Position numbers and translations under genes: made by a program. From positions 296,078 through 360,077 of the forward strand of contig NZ_FTNW01000006.1 in the NCBI RefSeq assembly GCF_900156545.1: a stretch of DNA of 64,000 nucleotides, written 5' to 3'. Below the pieces are notes generated by a model, which was not told the origin of the DNA, did not search any database, and worked only from the letters and a program-made list of their open reading frames with translations. The stretch comes from Aquipseudomonas alcaligenes. Lineage in GTDB: Bacteria > Pseudomonadota > Gammaproteobacteria > Pseudomonadales > Pseudomonadaceae. Below, piece after piece: positions 53,865-62,469 of this stretch. The first letter of the stretch is position 1; each line of letters opens with the position of its first letter.

Positions 53865-55651
53865 GCTACGACATCATCATCAAGAACGGCCTGTACTTCG
53901 ACGGCAGCGGCGCCCCCGGCGCAGTCCGCCATGTCGGCATCCGTGATGGCCGCATCGACGTACTCAGCCTCAGCACGCTCGATGAGAGCAGCTGCGCGCA
54001 GGTGATCGACGCTGCCGGCAAGTGGGTTACCCCGGGCTTCCTGGAAATCCACTCGCACTACGACGCCGAAGTGATCGCCGCGCCGGCGTTGAAGGAGTCG
54101 GTGCGCCACGGCGTCACCAGCGTGACCATCGGCTCCTGCTCGATCAGCATGGTGCTGGCCGAGCCGGAGGACTGCTCGGACCTGTTCACCCGCGTCGAGG
54201 CGGTGCCGCGCGAGTATGTGCTGCCGATCCTGCAGGAGAAGAAGAGCTGGCGCGACGCCGCCGGCTACCGTGCCTTCTACGAGCAACTGCCGCTGGGGCC
54301 GAACGTCAACTCCTTCCTCGGCCACTCCGAGCTGCGCGTGGCGGTGATGGGCCTGGAGCGTGCCACCCGCGACGTGGTGCCGACCGAGGCCGAGCTGCAG
54401 CGCATGGAACAGCTACTGGAAGAGGCGCTGGACGCCGGCTGCATCGGCCTGTCGGTGATGACCACGCGCCTGGACAAGATGGACGGCGACCGCGCCTGGT
54501 CCAGCCCGCTGCCCTCAACCTTCGCCAGCTGGAAGGAGTTCTCGCGCCTGTTCGCCATCCTCCGCCGCCGTGGCGCGGTGCTGCAGGGCGCGCCAAACGC
54601 GGTGACCAAGGTCAATGTGTTCGCCTTCCTCTGGCAAGCCCACGGCTGGTTCAGAAAGCCGCTCAAGTGCACCATGCTCACCGCGCTGGATCTCAAGTCG
54701 CAGCCGCTGCTGCACCGTTTCACCCGCCTCTCCGGCTGGCTGGCGAACAAGGTGCTGCGCGGCCACTTCCGCTGGCAGACCCTGCCAGCGCCCTTCACCC
54801 TGCGCCTGGAAGGGCTCAACGTGAACGCCTTCGAGGAGTTCGGCGCCGGCGAGATCCTGCGCAACATCAAGGACCCGGACGAGCTCTACGCCAAGGTCAA
54901 GGAACCGGAGTTCCGCGCCCTGTTCAAGAAGCAGGTCAAGGCCATCCTCACCAAGGGCCTGTGGCACCGCGACTTCTCCGACTGCTGGGTGACCGAGTGC
55001 CCGGACGCCTCGCTGGTCGGCAAGAACTTCAAGCAACTGGGCGAGGCGCGTGGCCTGGACGCGGTGGACGCCTACTTCGAGTTGGCCTGCCAGTACCGCG
55101 AGGCGCTGAAGTGGACCACCTGCTACGGTAACCAGCGCGAGCCGATCATGCGCCAGCTGCTGGCCAGCCCCTGGACCCACCCCGGCTTCGCCGACTCCGG
55201 CGCGCACCTGCGCTCCATCGCCCAGTACAACTTCCCGCTGCGCTTCCTCAAGTACGTGCGTGATGCGCAGCTGGCCGGCGCGCCCTTCATGGAGCTGGGC
55301 CAGGCGGTGCGCCGCTGCAGCGGCGAGCTGGCCGACTTCATCGGCGTGGACGCCGGCTATATCCGCGTCGGCGACCGTGCCGACCTGGTGATCGTCAACC
55401 CCGAGGGTCTGACCGCGGAGCTGGACGCCATCGCCGAGGCGCCGATGGAAGTGCTCGGCCTGGTACGGGTGGTCAAGCGCAACGACGCGGCGGTCGAGCT
55501 GACCCTGATCAACGGCCGCATCGCCTACCAGCGCGGCCAGGAGTACCCGGACGATCTCGGCAAGGCGAAACGCTACGGCCGCTTCCTGCCGGCCCGCGAC
55601 GTGCTGCCGCGCTCGGCAACAGTTGCTGGCCTGCAACCGGCCACCGCCTGA
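53861..55651 (+). CDS. Amidohydrolase family protein (N-acyl-D-amino-acid deacylase-like)
   Basis: 596 residues, composite TIM-barrel metal hydrolase. N-terminal KNGLYFDGSGAPG and metal-binding HSH in GFLEIHSHYDAEV near residue 66. The bridging-cysteine region is VTIGSCSISM near residue 90, the next histidine in NSFLGHSELR near residue 155, and the catalytic Asp in GFADSGAHLRSI near residue 445. The tail GYIRVGDRADLVIVNPE closes the small beta-domain. The family hydrolyses cyclic or N-acyl amides. ATGA overlap with the exporter gene. Last gene of the operon; followed by a 59-nt repeat rather than a clear terminator. Confidence 0.88.
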   Translation: MSYDIIIKNGLYFDGSGAPGAVRHVGIRDGRIDVLSLSTLDESSCAQVIDAAGKWVTPGFLEIHSHYDAEVIAAPALKESVRHGVTSVTIGSCSISMVLAEPEDCSDLFTRVEAVPREYVLPILQEKKSWRDAAGYRAFYEQLPLGPNVNSFLGHSELRVAVMGLERATRDVVPTEAELQRMEQLLEEALDAGCIGLSVMTTRLDKMDGDRAWSSPLPSTFASWKEFSRLFAILRRRGAVLQGAPNAVTKVNVFAFLWQAHGWFRKPLKCTMLTALDLKSQPLLHRFTRLSGWLANKVLRGHFRWQTLPAPFTLRLEGLNVNAFEEFGAGEILRNIKDPDELYAKVKEPEFRALFKKQVKAILTKGLWHRDFSDCWVTECPDASLVGKNFKQLGEARGLDAVDAYFELACQYREALKWTTCYGNQREPIMRQLLASPWTHPGFADSGAHLRSIAQYNFPLRFLKYVRDAQLAGAPFMELGQAVRRCSGELADFIGVDAGYIRVGDRADLVIVNPEGLTAELDAIAEAPMEVLGLVRVVKRNDAAVELTLINGRIAYQRGQEYPDDLGKAKRYGRFLPARDVLPRSATVAGLQPATA

Positions 55652-55652
55652 G

Positions 55653-55711
55653 GTAGCCCGGATGCAATCCGGGAATGGAGCGGCCTGCGTCCCGGATTGC
55701 ATCCGGGCTAC
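55653..55711. repeat. 59-nt palindromic intergenic repeat, copy 2
   Basis: Arms 55653-55673 and 55691-55711 are perfect inverted 21-mers, identical to those at 16841-16899; the 17-nt spacer differs completely. Starts two bases after the amidohydrolase stop codon and could act as a transcript-end hairpin. Confidence 0.85.
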
Positions 55712-56033
55712 GACACGTTGATCCGAACCGCGGAGCCGATAGCCAACCACGGACCATCCCCTCTCCCGTTCACGGGAGAGGGCTAGGGAGAGGACCAAGC
55801 CCTCGCCATTCAACAGGTGCCGCCAAGAGCACCGTTTCCGGAGCGCGTCCCAGCGCACCGATTCAGCACCCGCTCGCGGCCGCCCCGCCGGCAGCCGAGT
55901 ATTCGCCGCTGGCCGGCCGCAGCGGGTGCCCCTTCCTGTCGATTCAGCCCCTCTATCGCGCTTATCGGCTGACCAGCCCCGCTGCGCGGGGTTAACATGC
56001 CGCCAGTCCAATGAATCGACCGTGAGTAATCCG
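55712..56033. other. Non-coding space before the DAHP synthase gene
   Basis: Contains the companion CT/GA repeat at 55758-55794 (CCCCTCTCCCGTTCACGGGAGAGGGCTAGGG, a hairpin). The remainder holds no credible gene or strong promoter; an open frame running into the DAHP synthase is only upstream extension. Confidence 0.6.
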
Positions 56034-57377
56034 ATGTCCGCCTGGAGTCCCGAAAGCTGGAGAGGCAAGCCCATCCAGCAGCAGCCGCAGTACCCCGATG
56101 CCGCCCACCTGGCCCGCGTGGAGCAGACCCTGGCCGGCTATCCGCCGCTGGTGTTCGCCGGCGAGGCCCGCGAGTTACGCCGCCAGTTCGCCGAAGTGAC
56201 CCAGGGCCGCGCCTTCCTGCTGCAGGGCGGCGACTGCGCCGAGAGCTTCGCCGAGTTCAGCGCGGCGAAGATCCGCGACACCTTCAAGGTACTGCTGCAG
56301 ATGGCCATCGTCATGACCTTCGCCGCCGGCTGCCCGGTGGTCAAGGTCGGGCGCATGGCCGGCCAGTTCGCCAAGCCGCGCTCGGCCAATGACGAGACCC
56401 TCGGCGGCGTGACCCTGCCGGCTTATCGTGGCGATATCGTCAACGGCATCGAGTTCGACGCCGCCAGCCGCGTGCCGGACCCGGAGCGCCTGCTGCAGGC
56501 CTACCACCAGGCCACCGCCAGCCTCAACCTGCTGCGCGCCTTCGCCCAGGGCGGCTTCGCCGATGTGCACCAGGTGCACCAGTGGAACCTCGACTTCATC
56601 GCCAACTCGGCGCTCTCCGAGAAGTACCACCAGTTGGCCACCCGCATCGACGAGACCCTGGCCTTCATGCGCGCGGTCGGCATGGACAGTGCGCCGCAGC
56701 TGCGCGAAGTCAGCTTCTTCACCGCCCACGAGGCGCTGCTGCTGGGCTACGAGCAGGCCTTCGTGCGCCAGGACAGCCTGACCGGGCGCTGGTACGACTG
56801 CTCCGCGCACATGCTGTGGATCGGCGACCGTACGCGCCAGCTGGACGGCGCCCACGTCGAGTTCATGCGCGGCATCGAGAACCCCATCGGGGTCAAGGTC
56901 GGCCCGAGCATGGACCCGGACGAGCTGATCCGCCTGATCGACATCCTCAACCCGGACAACGACCCGGGCCGCCTCAACCTGATCGTGCGCATGGGCGCCG
57001 ACAAGGTCGAGGCGCACTTCCCGCGCCTGCTGCGCAAGGTCAAGGAAGAAGGCCGCCAGGTGCTGTGGAGTTCCGACCCCATGCACGGCAACACCATCAA
57101 GGCCAGCAGCGGCTACAAGACCCGCGACTTCGCGCAGATCCTCTCGGAGGTCAAGCAGTTCTTCCAGGTGCACCGCGCCGAAGGCACCGTGGCCGGCGGC
57201 ATCCATATCGAGATGACCGGGCAGAACGTCACCGAGTGCATCGGCGGCTCGCGCCCAATCACCGAGGCCGGCCTGTCCGACCGCTACCACACGCACTGCG
57301 ACCCCCGCATGAATGCTGACCAGTCGCTGGAGCTGGCCTTCATGATCGCCGAGACGCTGAAACAGGCCAGGGCCTGA
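56034..57377 (+). CDS. Class II 3-deoxy-7-phosphoheptulonate synthase
   Basis: 447 residues, plant/mycobacterial-type DAHP synthase that condenses PEP and erythrose-4-phosphate in the first shikimate step. LLQGGDCAESFAEF near residue 62 (metal cysteine), KVGRMAGQFAKPRS near residue 104, GVKVGPSMDPDEL, RMGADKVEAHFPRLL, and VLWSSDPMHGNT are the family signatures. The N-terminus MSAWSPESWRGKPIQQQPQYPD is standard, fixing ATG 56034. Matches P. aeruginosa PA2843, the longer of its two class II enzymes and the one assigned to primary metabolism, as I recall. Confidence 0.94.
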   Translation: MSAWSPESWRGKPIQQQPQYPDAAHLARVEQTLAGYPPLVFAGEARELRRQFAEVTQGRAFLLQGGDCAESFAEFSAAKIRDTFKVLLQMAIVMTFAAGCPVVKVGRMAGQFAKPRSANDETLGGVTLPAYRGDIVNGIEFDAASRVPDPERLLQAYHQATASLNLLRAFAQGGFADVHQVHQWNLDFIANSALSEKYHQLATRIDETLAFMRAVGMDSAPQLREVSFFTAHEALLLGYEQAFVRQDSLTGRWYDCSAHMLWIGDRTRQLDGAHVEFMRGIENPIGVKVGPSMDPDELIRLIDILNPDNDPGRLNLIVRMGADKVEAHFPRLLRKVKEEGRQVLWSSDPMHGNTIKASSGYKTRDFAQILSEVKQFFQVHRAEGTVAGGIHIEMTGQNVTECIGGSRPITEAGLSDRYHTHCDPRMNADQSLELAFMIAETLKQARA

Positions 57378-57390
57378 GCCAAGGCACCGC

Positions 57391-58356
57391 TTAGCCGGCG
57401 TGCGCCTGGAACTTCTTGCGGTAGGCAGCCGGCAGCAGGCCGACGCGCTGCTGGAACAGGCGGCGGAACGAGTTGCTGTCCTCGTAGCCGACCGCGAAGG
57501 TAATGCTGTCGAGGCTCATGCGCGTGGTTTCCAGCAGTTGCTTGGCCTTCTCCAGACGCAAGGTCTGCAGATAGGCCAGCGGCGTGTAGCCGGTGGCCTC
57601 CTTGAAGCGCCGCTTGAAGTTGCGCACGCCGAAACCGAAGCGCCCGGCCAGCTCGTCGATCAGCAGCGGCTGGCCGAAGTGCTCGTCCAGCCAGTTCTGC
57701 ACCCGCAGGATGTCGGCGTCGCCGTGGCTCTTCGGCATCGACCACAGCACATAGGAAGACTGCTCGCTGCGCACGTTGTCGATCAGCAGGTAGCGGCTGC
57801 ACAGCTGCGCCAGCTCCAGCGAGGCGAAGCGCCGCACCAGGTGCAGCAGCAGGTCCACCGCCGCGCTGGCGCCACCGCTGCTGATCAGGCGATTGTCCTC
57901 GCAGAGGATCTGCCGCTCGTCCAGCAGCGCATCCGGGTAGCGCCGGCGAAAAAGCTCGGCGAAGGCCCAGTGCGTGGTGGCACGGGCGCCGCCCAGCAGG
58001 TCGGCCTCGGCGAGCATGAAGGTGGCCGTACACATCGCCGCCAGCACCGCGCCCTGGGCATGCTGCTGGCGCAGCCAGTCGCGGTAGCGGTGGAAGCCGG
58101 GCAAGGCCTCGCGCAGGGTGAAGAGAAACCCGGGAATCAGCACCAGATCGGTTCGCGCCACCTGCTCGAGCGCCACCTCGGCCTGCAGCGCCTGGCCGCT
58201 CAGCGAAGGCACGGGCAGGCCATCATGGGACGCCACCACCACCTCGAACAGCGGCTCGCCGGCATCGGCGAACAGGTTGGCGGCGCGCAGTATTTCCAGG
58301 GCCATGGTGGCGCTGGCGGCGGAACAGTGGTCGGCGAGCAGAAGGGTCACGTGCAT
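57391..58356 (-). CDS. GlxA-family (DJ-1/PfpI plus AraC HTH) transcriptional regulator
   Basis: 321 residues. The N-terminal DJ-1/PfpI-like domain (about 1-185) has the nucleophile-elbow cysteine in LAAMCTATFMLAEADLL and the segment ISSGGASAAVDLLLHLV. The C-terminal AraC double HTH (about 215-315) has LAGRFGFGVRNFKRRFKEATGYTPLAYLQTLR and ITFAVGYEDSNSFRRLFQQRVG. GlxA-type regulators often control quaternary amine or amino-acid catabolism; the target here is unknown. Convergent with the DAHP synthase gene and divergent from a thioesterase, with a palindrome between. Confidence 0.9.
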   Translation of the reverse strand: MHVTLLLADHCSAASATMALEILRAANLFADAGEPLFEVVVASHDGLPVPSLSGQALQAEVALEQVARTDLVLIPGFLFTLREALPGFHRYRDWLRQQHAQGAVLAAMCTATFMLAEADLLGGARATTHWAFAELFRRRYPDALLDERQILCEDNRLISSGGASAAVDLLLHLVRRFASLELAQLCSRYLLIDNVRSEQSSYVLWSMPKSHGDADILRVQNWLDEHFGQPLLIDELAGRFGFGVRNFKRRFKEATGYTPLAYLQTLRLEKAKQLLETTRMSLDSITFAVGYEDSNSFRRLFQQRVGLLPAAYRKKFQAHAG

Positions 58357-58379
58357 GGCGGGCCTTGCAGATTTCGCAT

Positions 58380-58397
58380 GGATAAAGTCATTTATCC
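58380..58397. promoter_or_regulatory. Perfect palindrome in the glxA-type/thioesterase divergent space
   Basis: GGATAAA-GTCA-TTTATCC, 23 bases before the regulator start and 62 before the thioesterase start. A candidate operator. Confidence 0.45.
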
Positions 58398-58459
58398 ACC
58401 TACCTTAACGCAAAGCCAGTCCCTAGAGTGCTCCGGCCATCCCGCCAACGGACTTCCTC

Positions 58460-59014
58460 ATGAATCTATGGTTTCGCCTGCTCCTCATGCTCCTGCGCCG
58501 CCCCTGGCGCAAGCCGGCCCACGCCCTGTCGACCACCGTCGTGCGCATGCGTGTGTGGCCGCTGGACCTCGACTTCAATCGCCACGTCACCAATGGGCGC
58601 TACTTCACCCTGGCCGACGTTGGCCGCATGGACTACGTGCTGCGCAGCGGCGCCTTCCGCGTCGCCCTGCGCCACCGCGCACTGCCCATAGTTGGCGACA
58701 CCTGGGGCAAGTTCCGCCGCGAGCTGAAGCTGTTCGAGGCCTTCGAGATCCACACCCGCATGCTCGGCTGGGACGACAAGTGGAGCTTCGTCGAGCACCG
58801 CTTCGTCAGCGGCGGACGCACGGTGGGGGTGATCGTCATTCGCGGGCTGTTCCGCTCCGCAAGCGGCACCGTGTCGCCTGGCGAGTTCGCCCGCGGCATG
58901 GGGCTGGACGAGCGCTCGCCGGAGATGCCGGCCTGGCTGCGCGAGTGGTCGGCCAGCTGCGACGACATGAGCGTGCAACTGCGCCAGGAAGAGGGGCTGA
59001 GGCTTGCGCCTTAG
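58460..59014 (+). CDS. Thioesterase-family (hot-dog) protein, THEM6-like
   Basis: 184 residues. A short hydrophobic N-terminus (MNLWFRLLLMLL) with RRPWRKP may be a membrane anchor. The hot-dog core includes LDLDFNRHVTNGRYFTLADVGRMDYVLRSG with the acidic/asparagine active-site pattern of the acyl-ACP thioesterase-like group, and SFVEHRFVSGGRTVGVIVIRGLF. Probably a lipid or acyl-CoA thioesterase; substrate unknown. Divergent from the GlxA-type regulator, which may control it. Confidence 0.8.
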   Translation: MNLWFRLLLMLLRRPWRKPAHALSTTVVRMRVWPLDLDFNRHVTNGRYFTLADVGRMDYVLRSGAFRVALRHRALPIVGDTWGKFRRELKLFEAFEIHTRMLGWDDKWSFVEHRFVSGGRTVGVIVIRGLFRSASGTVSPGEFARGMGLDERSPEMPAWLREWSASCDDMSVQLRQEEGLRLAP

Positions 59015-59147
59015 CGCCGCCGCCCGATCGGCCATAGCGCGACCCGGGTCACACTCTCGCCAGAGTCGCATCGCCGACAATAACGCGCTGGCCGGATGCC
59101 AACGCGGCTCGGCCCCTTCTATCGCTTCACCTTCAAGGACGATGACC

Positions 59148-59900
59148 ATGAAACTGCAGTTCTCCCTTTCCGCCCTCGCCCTGGCCACGCTGCTCAGCGG
59201 CTGCCAGAACATGAGCCCGGACGCCATGCTCAGCACCGGCCTGCAGGCCATGCAGGCCGCCACCCTGAGCGATGCCGAAGTGAAGAGCATGGCCGACGAG
59301 GCCTGCATGCAGATGGACGCAGAAGCCCCCATCGCCGCGGCAGACAGCGAATACAGCCGGCGCCTGGACAAGATCGCCGCCAACCTCGGCAGCCAGGCGG
59401 GCGGGACCCCGGTCAACTACAAGGTCTACCTGACCGACGAGGTCAACGCCTGGGCCATGGCCAACGGCTGCGTGCGCGTCTACAGCGGCCTGATGGACCT
59501 GATGAACGACAACGAAGTGGAGGGCGTGCTCGGCCATGAGATGGGCCACGTCGCCCTCGGCCACACCAAGAAGGCCATGCAGGCCGCCTATGCCACTTCC
59601 GTGGCGCGCAACGCCGCAGCCTCCTCGGGTAATGGCGCGGTCTCTGCCCTCTCCGCCTCGCAGCTGGGTGACCTGGGCGAGGAACTGGTCAACGCGCAGT
59701 TCTCCCAGTCCCAGGAAAGCGATGCCGACGACTTCTCCTTCGACCTGCTGAAACAGCGCGGCATCCCACTGCAGGGCCTGGCCAGCGCATTCGACAAGCT
59801 GGCCCAGCTGGGCGGCAGCGACAGCAGCATGTTCGACTCGCACCCGGGCTCGGCCGACCGCGCCGCGCACATCCGCCAGCGTATCGCTGCCGAGCAGTAA
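59148..59900 (+). CDS. M48-family metalloprotease lipoprotein (LoiP/YggG-like)
   Basis: 250 residues. Signal peptide with lipobox LLSGC (C19), so it is a lipoprotein. Active-site zinc motif H130-E-M-G-H134 in VLGHEMGHVALGH, third ligand region SQSQESDADDFSFDLL, and a C-terminal FDSHPGSADRAAHI segment as in LoiP/BepA-type proteases. Predicted to degrade or process misassembled envelope proteins. The start is ATG 59148, eight bases after AAGGA; ATG 59142 is too close to the ribosome-binding site. Confidence 0.9.
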   Translation: MKLQFSLSALALATLLSGCQNMSPDAMLSTGLQAMQAATLSDAEVKSMADEACMQMDAEAPIAAADSEYSRRLDKIAANLGSQAGGTPVNYKVYLTDEVNAWAMANGCVRVYSGLMDLMNDNEVEGVLGHEMGHVALGHTKKAMQAAYATSVARNAAASSGNGAVSALSASQLGDLGEELVNAQFSQSQESDADDFSFDLLKQRGIPLQGLASAFDKLAQLGGSDSSMFDSHPGSADRAAHIRQRIAAEQ

Positions 59901-59965
59901 GCCCTTCCATCCCCGCTGGTTCAACGCTGGCGGGGTCTACCGGTTCTCGTCCGCGGCGCAGGCTC

Positions 59966-60343
59966 ATGCCCACATACCTTACGCACGTGGTCCTTGCCAC
60001 CACGGTTCTGGTTGCGCTGGGGATTTTCCACCATTTCACATCCGTCCATGCCGAGGCAGAGCCATTCGACCGGCAGCAATGGCGTGCGCGCCAGGCTGAA
60101 GCGCGGCAGAACGATCCTGGCTGCGTGCGTGGCGGTATGGCGCTGTCACTTGTCCGCAACGGCAGCCTCGACAACAGCAGCAGGAGCACCGTGCTCGCCC
60201 TGCTCGGAGATGCCGACGAGACGGGCGACAGGCAGCTGCACTTCAGCCTGGGGCAGTGCCATTGGGACTGGCGGAGCAGTGCGCTGGTGGTCCGCGTCGA
60301 TGCGCAGGGCATCGTCGAAGACGTGTCCATCGAAGCCCTGTAG
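59966..60343 (+). CDS. Small exported hypothetical protein
   Basis: 125 residues. N-terminal hydrophobic segment THVVLATTVLVALGIFHHFTSVHA is a signal peptide or anchor. The mature part has two cysteines (DPGCVRGG and LGQCHWDW) that could form a disulfide, and ALLGDADETGDRQLHFSLG, vaguely like small SmpA/BamE-type lipid-interacting domains. No family is firmly recognised. Weak ribosome-binding site. Confidence 0.65.
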   Translation: MPTYLTHVVLATTVLVALGIFHHFTSVHAEAEPFDRQQWRARQAEARQNDPGCVRGGMALSLVRNGSLDNSSRSTVLALLGDADETGDRQLHFSLGQCHWDWRSSALVVRVDAQGIVEDVSIEAL

Positions 60344-60394
60344 CCAAGCACTGCGCACCGACAAAAATCTGCCGATGGACGTCAGCCTCCGGCG

Positions 60395-61921
60395 TTATCG
60401 GGCCAGCTTGCCCAGCTCACGCAGCGCCACCGCTTTGTAGCTCCAGACCAGCTTGAGGTTGTAGCTGAGGTCGCGCCAGCTGGTCAGCGTGCGCCAGATG
60501 AACACCAGCAGCTTGAGGCGCTGGAAGCGCCGGTAGCGCACGGCGATATCGGCCGGGCTGAATTCCGAGGTAGTGATCTGGTTAGCGGCATAGGGCAGCG
60601 AAGGGTCGCGCAGGTTGTCCCGCTCGGCGATCTCGTGCAGCTCGGTGCCGGGCAGCGCGACCGCAAGGTTCATGCCCGGCCACACGCCGTAGCGGAAATA
60701 GCGGGTCAGCGCATAGCGGAAGGTCTGGTCGATGTCCTTCAGCGTTTCGCCTGGCAGCCCGACCACGTAGAAAGCCATCAGGCGCAGCCCCACCTCGTCG
60801 GTGTAGCGCATCAGGTCGTCGACCTGGGACAGGTCCAGCCGCTTGCGCACCACGTTGTCCAGCACCCGCTGGACGGCGGACTCGATCGCCACCACCAGGT
60901 GCTGGCATCCCGAATCGCGGGATCGACGCACCCGCTCGAGCGTCCAGGTATCACCCCGTACACCGTTGGGCGTGTCCCAGGGAATAGGCGGCGAGTACTC
61001 TTCCAACACCCCGAGCAACTCGTCGAAGCGAGCCGGGTCGTGGGTCAGGTTGTCATCCTCGAAGTGCAGATAGTCCACGCCATACCGCTCACGCAGGAGC
61101 CGGATATGCCGGCGCACGTACTCGGCCGAATGCGGTCGCCAGCGATAGCCCATGGTCGCCTGGATCGAACAGAAGGTGCACTGGTGCGGGCAGCCGCGGC
61201 TGGTGATGATAGTGACGGCACGCTTGCCCCACTCGCGCGTGCGCGGCGAGAAGCCGTTGGCCTGCAGCTCGAAATAGCGCTCGACATCGACCATGTCGTA
61301 GGCCGGTAGCGGAAGGTCGTCCACCGACTTGATGAAGGTCACCTTGACCCGCGGGTTCTTGCGCAGCAGGTTGACATCCTCGGGACGCCCCAGGACGCCC
61401 TGGATCTGCGGAACCTCGTCGATCTCGATGCACTGCAGCAGCGCATGCAGGCGCTCCTCGCCCTCGCCCACCACCACGTAGTCGATGGCCGGATGCTTCA
61501 GCACGTCGGTCGGGAATACCGACACATGCGGTCCGCCCACCACGACCCGGGCCTGGGGTAGATGCTCCTTGACCAGCTCGGCGGTGCGCAGGGTGCGCTC
61601 GAACTGTGCCGAGAACATGTTGGAGATACCCACCACATCCGGGGCCGCAGCAACGATACGGGCGACCATTTCGGCCTCATCGTCACCAAAGATCATCCGC
61701 CGTCCCTGCGGCGTGTCGATCTCGCTGAAGCGGGCGCTGAGGCGCGCATCATAGATATCGATGCTGCCATTCCACTGCTGTTCGCGCAGGTAGGCAGCCA
61801 TGGAGAGGATTCCCAGCGGCAGACTGACCTGCGGCCTGGCGTTGACGCCATCGAAGTGCACCAGTTGATGCGGAATGCACAACATCAGCTTCAAGGGAGC
61901 CTTGGGCATCTCTCTATCCAT
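60395..61921 (-). CDS. B12-binding-domain radical SAM enzyme
   Basis: 508 residues. A cobalamin-binding-like Rossmann domain (about 10-160) has VVGISNMFSAQFERTL and VVVGGPHVSVFPTDVL. The radical SAM barrel has the 4Fe-4S cysteines C244, C248 and C251 in RGCPHQCTFC, followed by HFEDDNLTHDPARF and FYVVGLPGETLKDI. A C-terminal helical extension runs about 430-508. Same architecture as BchE/HpnJ-type and class B methyltransferases. The B12-binding DxHxxG motif is not evident, so cobalamin use is uncertain. ATG 61921 is given; ATG 61909 is an alternative. Not in an obvious biosynthetic cluster. Confidence 0.88.
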   Translation of the reverse strand: MDREMPKAPLKLMLCIPHQLVHFDGVNARPQVSLPLGILSMAAYLREQQWNGSIDIYDARLSARFSEIDTPQGRRMIFGDDEAEMVARIVAAAPDVVGISNMFSAQFERTLRTAELVKEHLPQARVVVGGPHVSVFPTDVLKHPAIDYVVVGEGEERLHALLQCIEIDEVPQIQGVLGRPEDVNLLRKNPRVKVTFIKSVDDLPLPAYDMVDVERYFELQANGFSPRTREWGKRAVTIITSRGCPHQCTFCSIQATMGYRWRPHSAEYVRRHIRLLRERYGVDYLHFEDDNLTHDPARFDELLGVLEEYSPPIPWDTPNGVRGDTWTLERVRRSRDSGCQHLVVAIESAVQRVLDNVVRKRLDLSQVDDLMRYTDEVGLRLMAFYVVGLPGETLKDIDQTFRYALTRYFRYGVWPGMNLAVALPGTELHEIAERDNLRDPSLPYAANQITTSEFSPADIAVRYRRFQRLKLLVFIWRTLTSWRDLSYNLKLVWSYKAVALRELGKLAR

Positions 61922-61978
61922 TTAGCAGCCAGAGGGTTGGCCAAGATAGCAAATCCTCCTGCGCTGCCAAGCCCACTC

Positions 61979-62425
61979 TCAGTCAGGAGCGGCGAAAGCC
62001 TGGCGAAAACCGAAGGCATGGGAGCTAGGGCCATGCTCACGCAGGTATGCGAGACGCTCGGCGGCCTCTTCCACGCCAGGTCGATGGCCGGCCGGCACCC
62101 ACCACAGCACCATGTGTGCCTGCTCGGCCTTGTCGAACCACTCGCGGCGGCGCTTGAGCATCGCGCTGTGGGCAGACTTGTACACGTAGCCACTGAGCGA
62201 CCGCACATCGCGCCACACCGACAGATTGACCAGCACCTCCTCGCCAAAGGGGCGAATGGCGGTGGCGTCGCCGGCCTCATCCTGCAGACGCCAGAGGTAA
62301 CCCGGCGAGGCCTCGGCCAGGGCATTGATGCGCTCCAGATTGGCGACGAAGTCCGCCATGCCGGGTGAGTCCAGCGGCTCGCGCATCACGGCGATATTGA
62401 GTTGGGCCAAGTGATAACGGGACAT
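61979..62425 (-). CDS. DUF3291 family protein
   Basis: 148 residues, no signal. AQLNIAVMREPLDSPGMADFVANLERINALAEASPGYLWRL, FGEEVLVNLSVWRDVRSLSGYVYKSAH and VLWWVPAGHRPGVEEA follow the DUF3291 pattern, a ferredoxin-like dimeric alpha/beta-barrel fold related to heme-degrading monooxygenases. The start is ATG 62425, preceded by AAGGAG. Function unknown. Confidence 0.85.
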   Translation of the reverse strand: MSRYHLAQLNIAVMREPLDSPGMADFVANLERINALAEASPGYLWRLQDEAGDATAIRPFGEEVLVNLSVWRDVRSLSGYVYKSAHSAMLKRRREWFDKAEQAHMVLWWVPAGHRPGVEEAAERLAYLREHGPSSHAFGFRQAFAAPD

Positions 62426-62469
62426 CGAAACTCCTTGTTGTGAGTCACCGCGCGACTGCGCGAAGGGCA

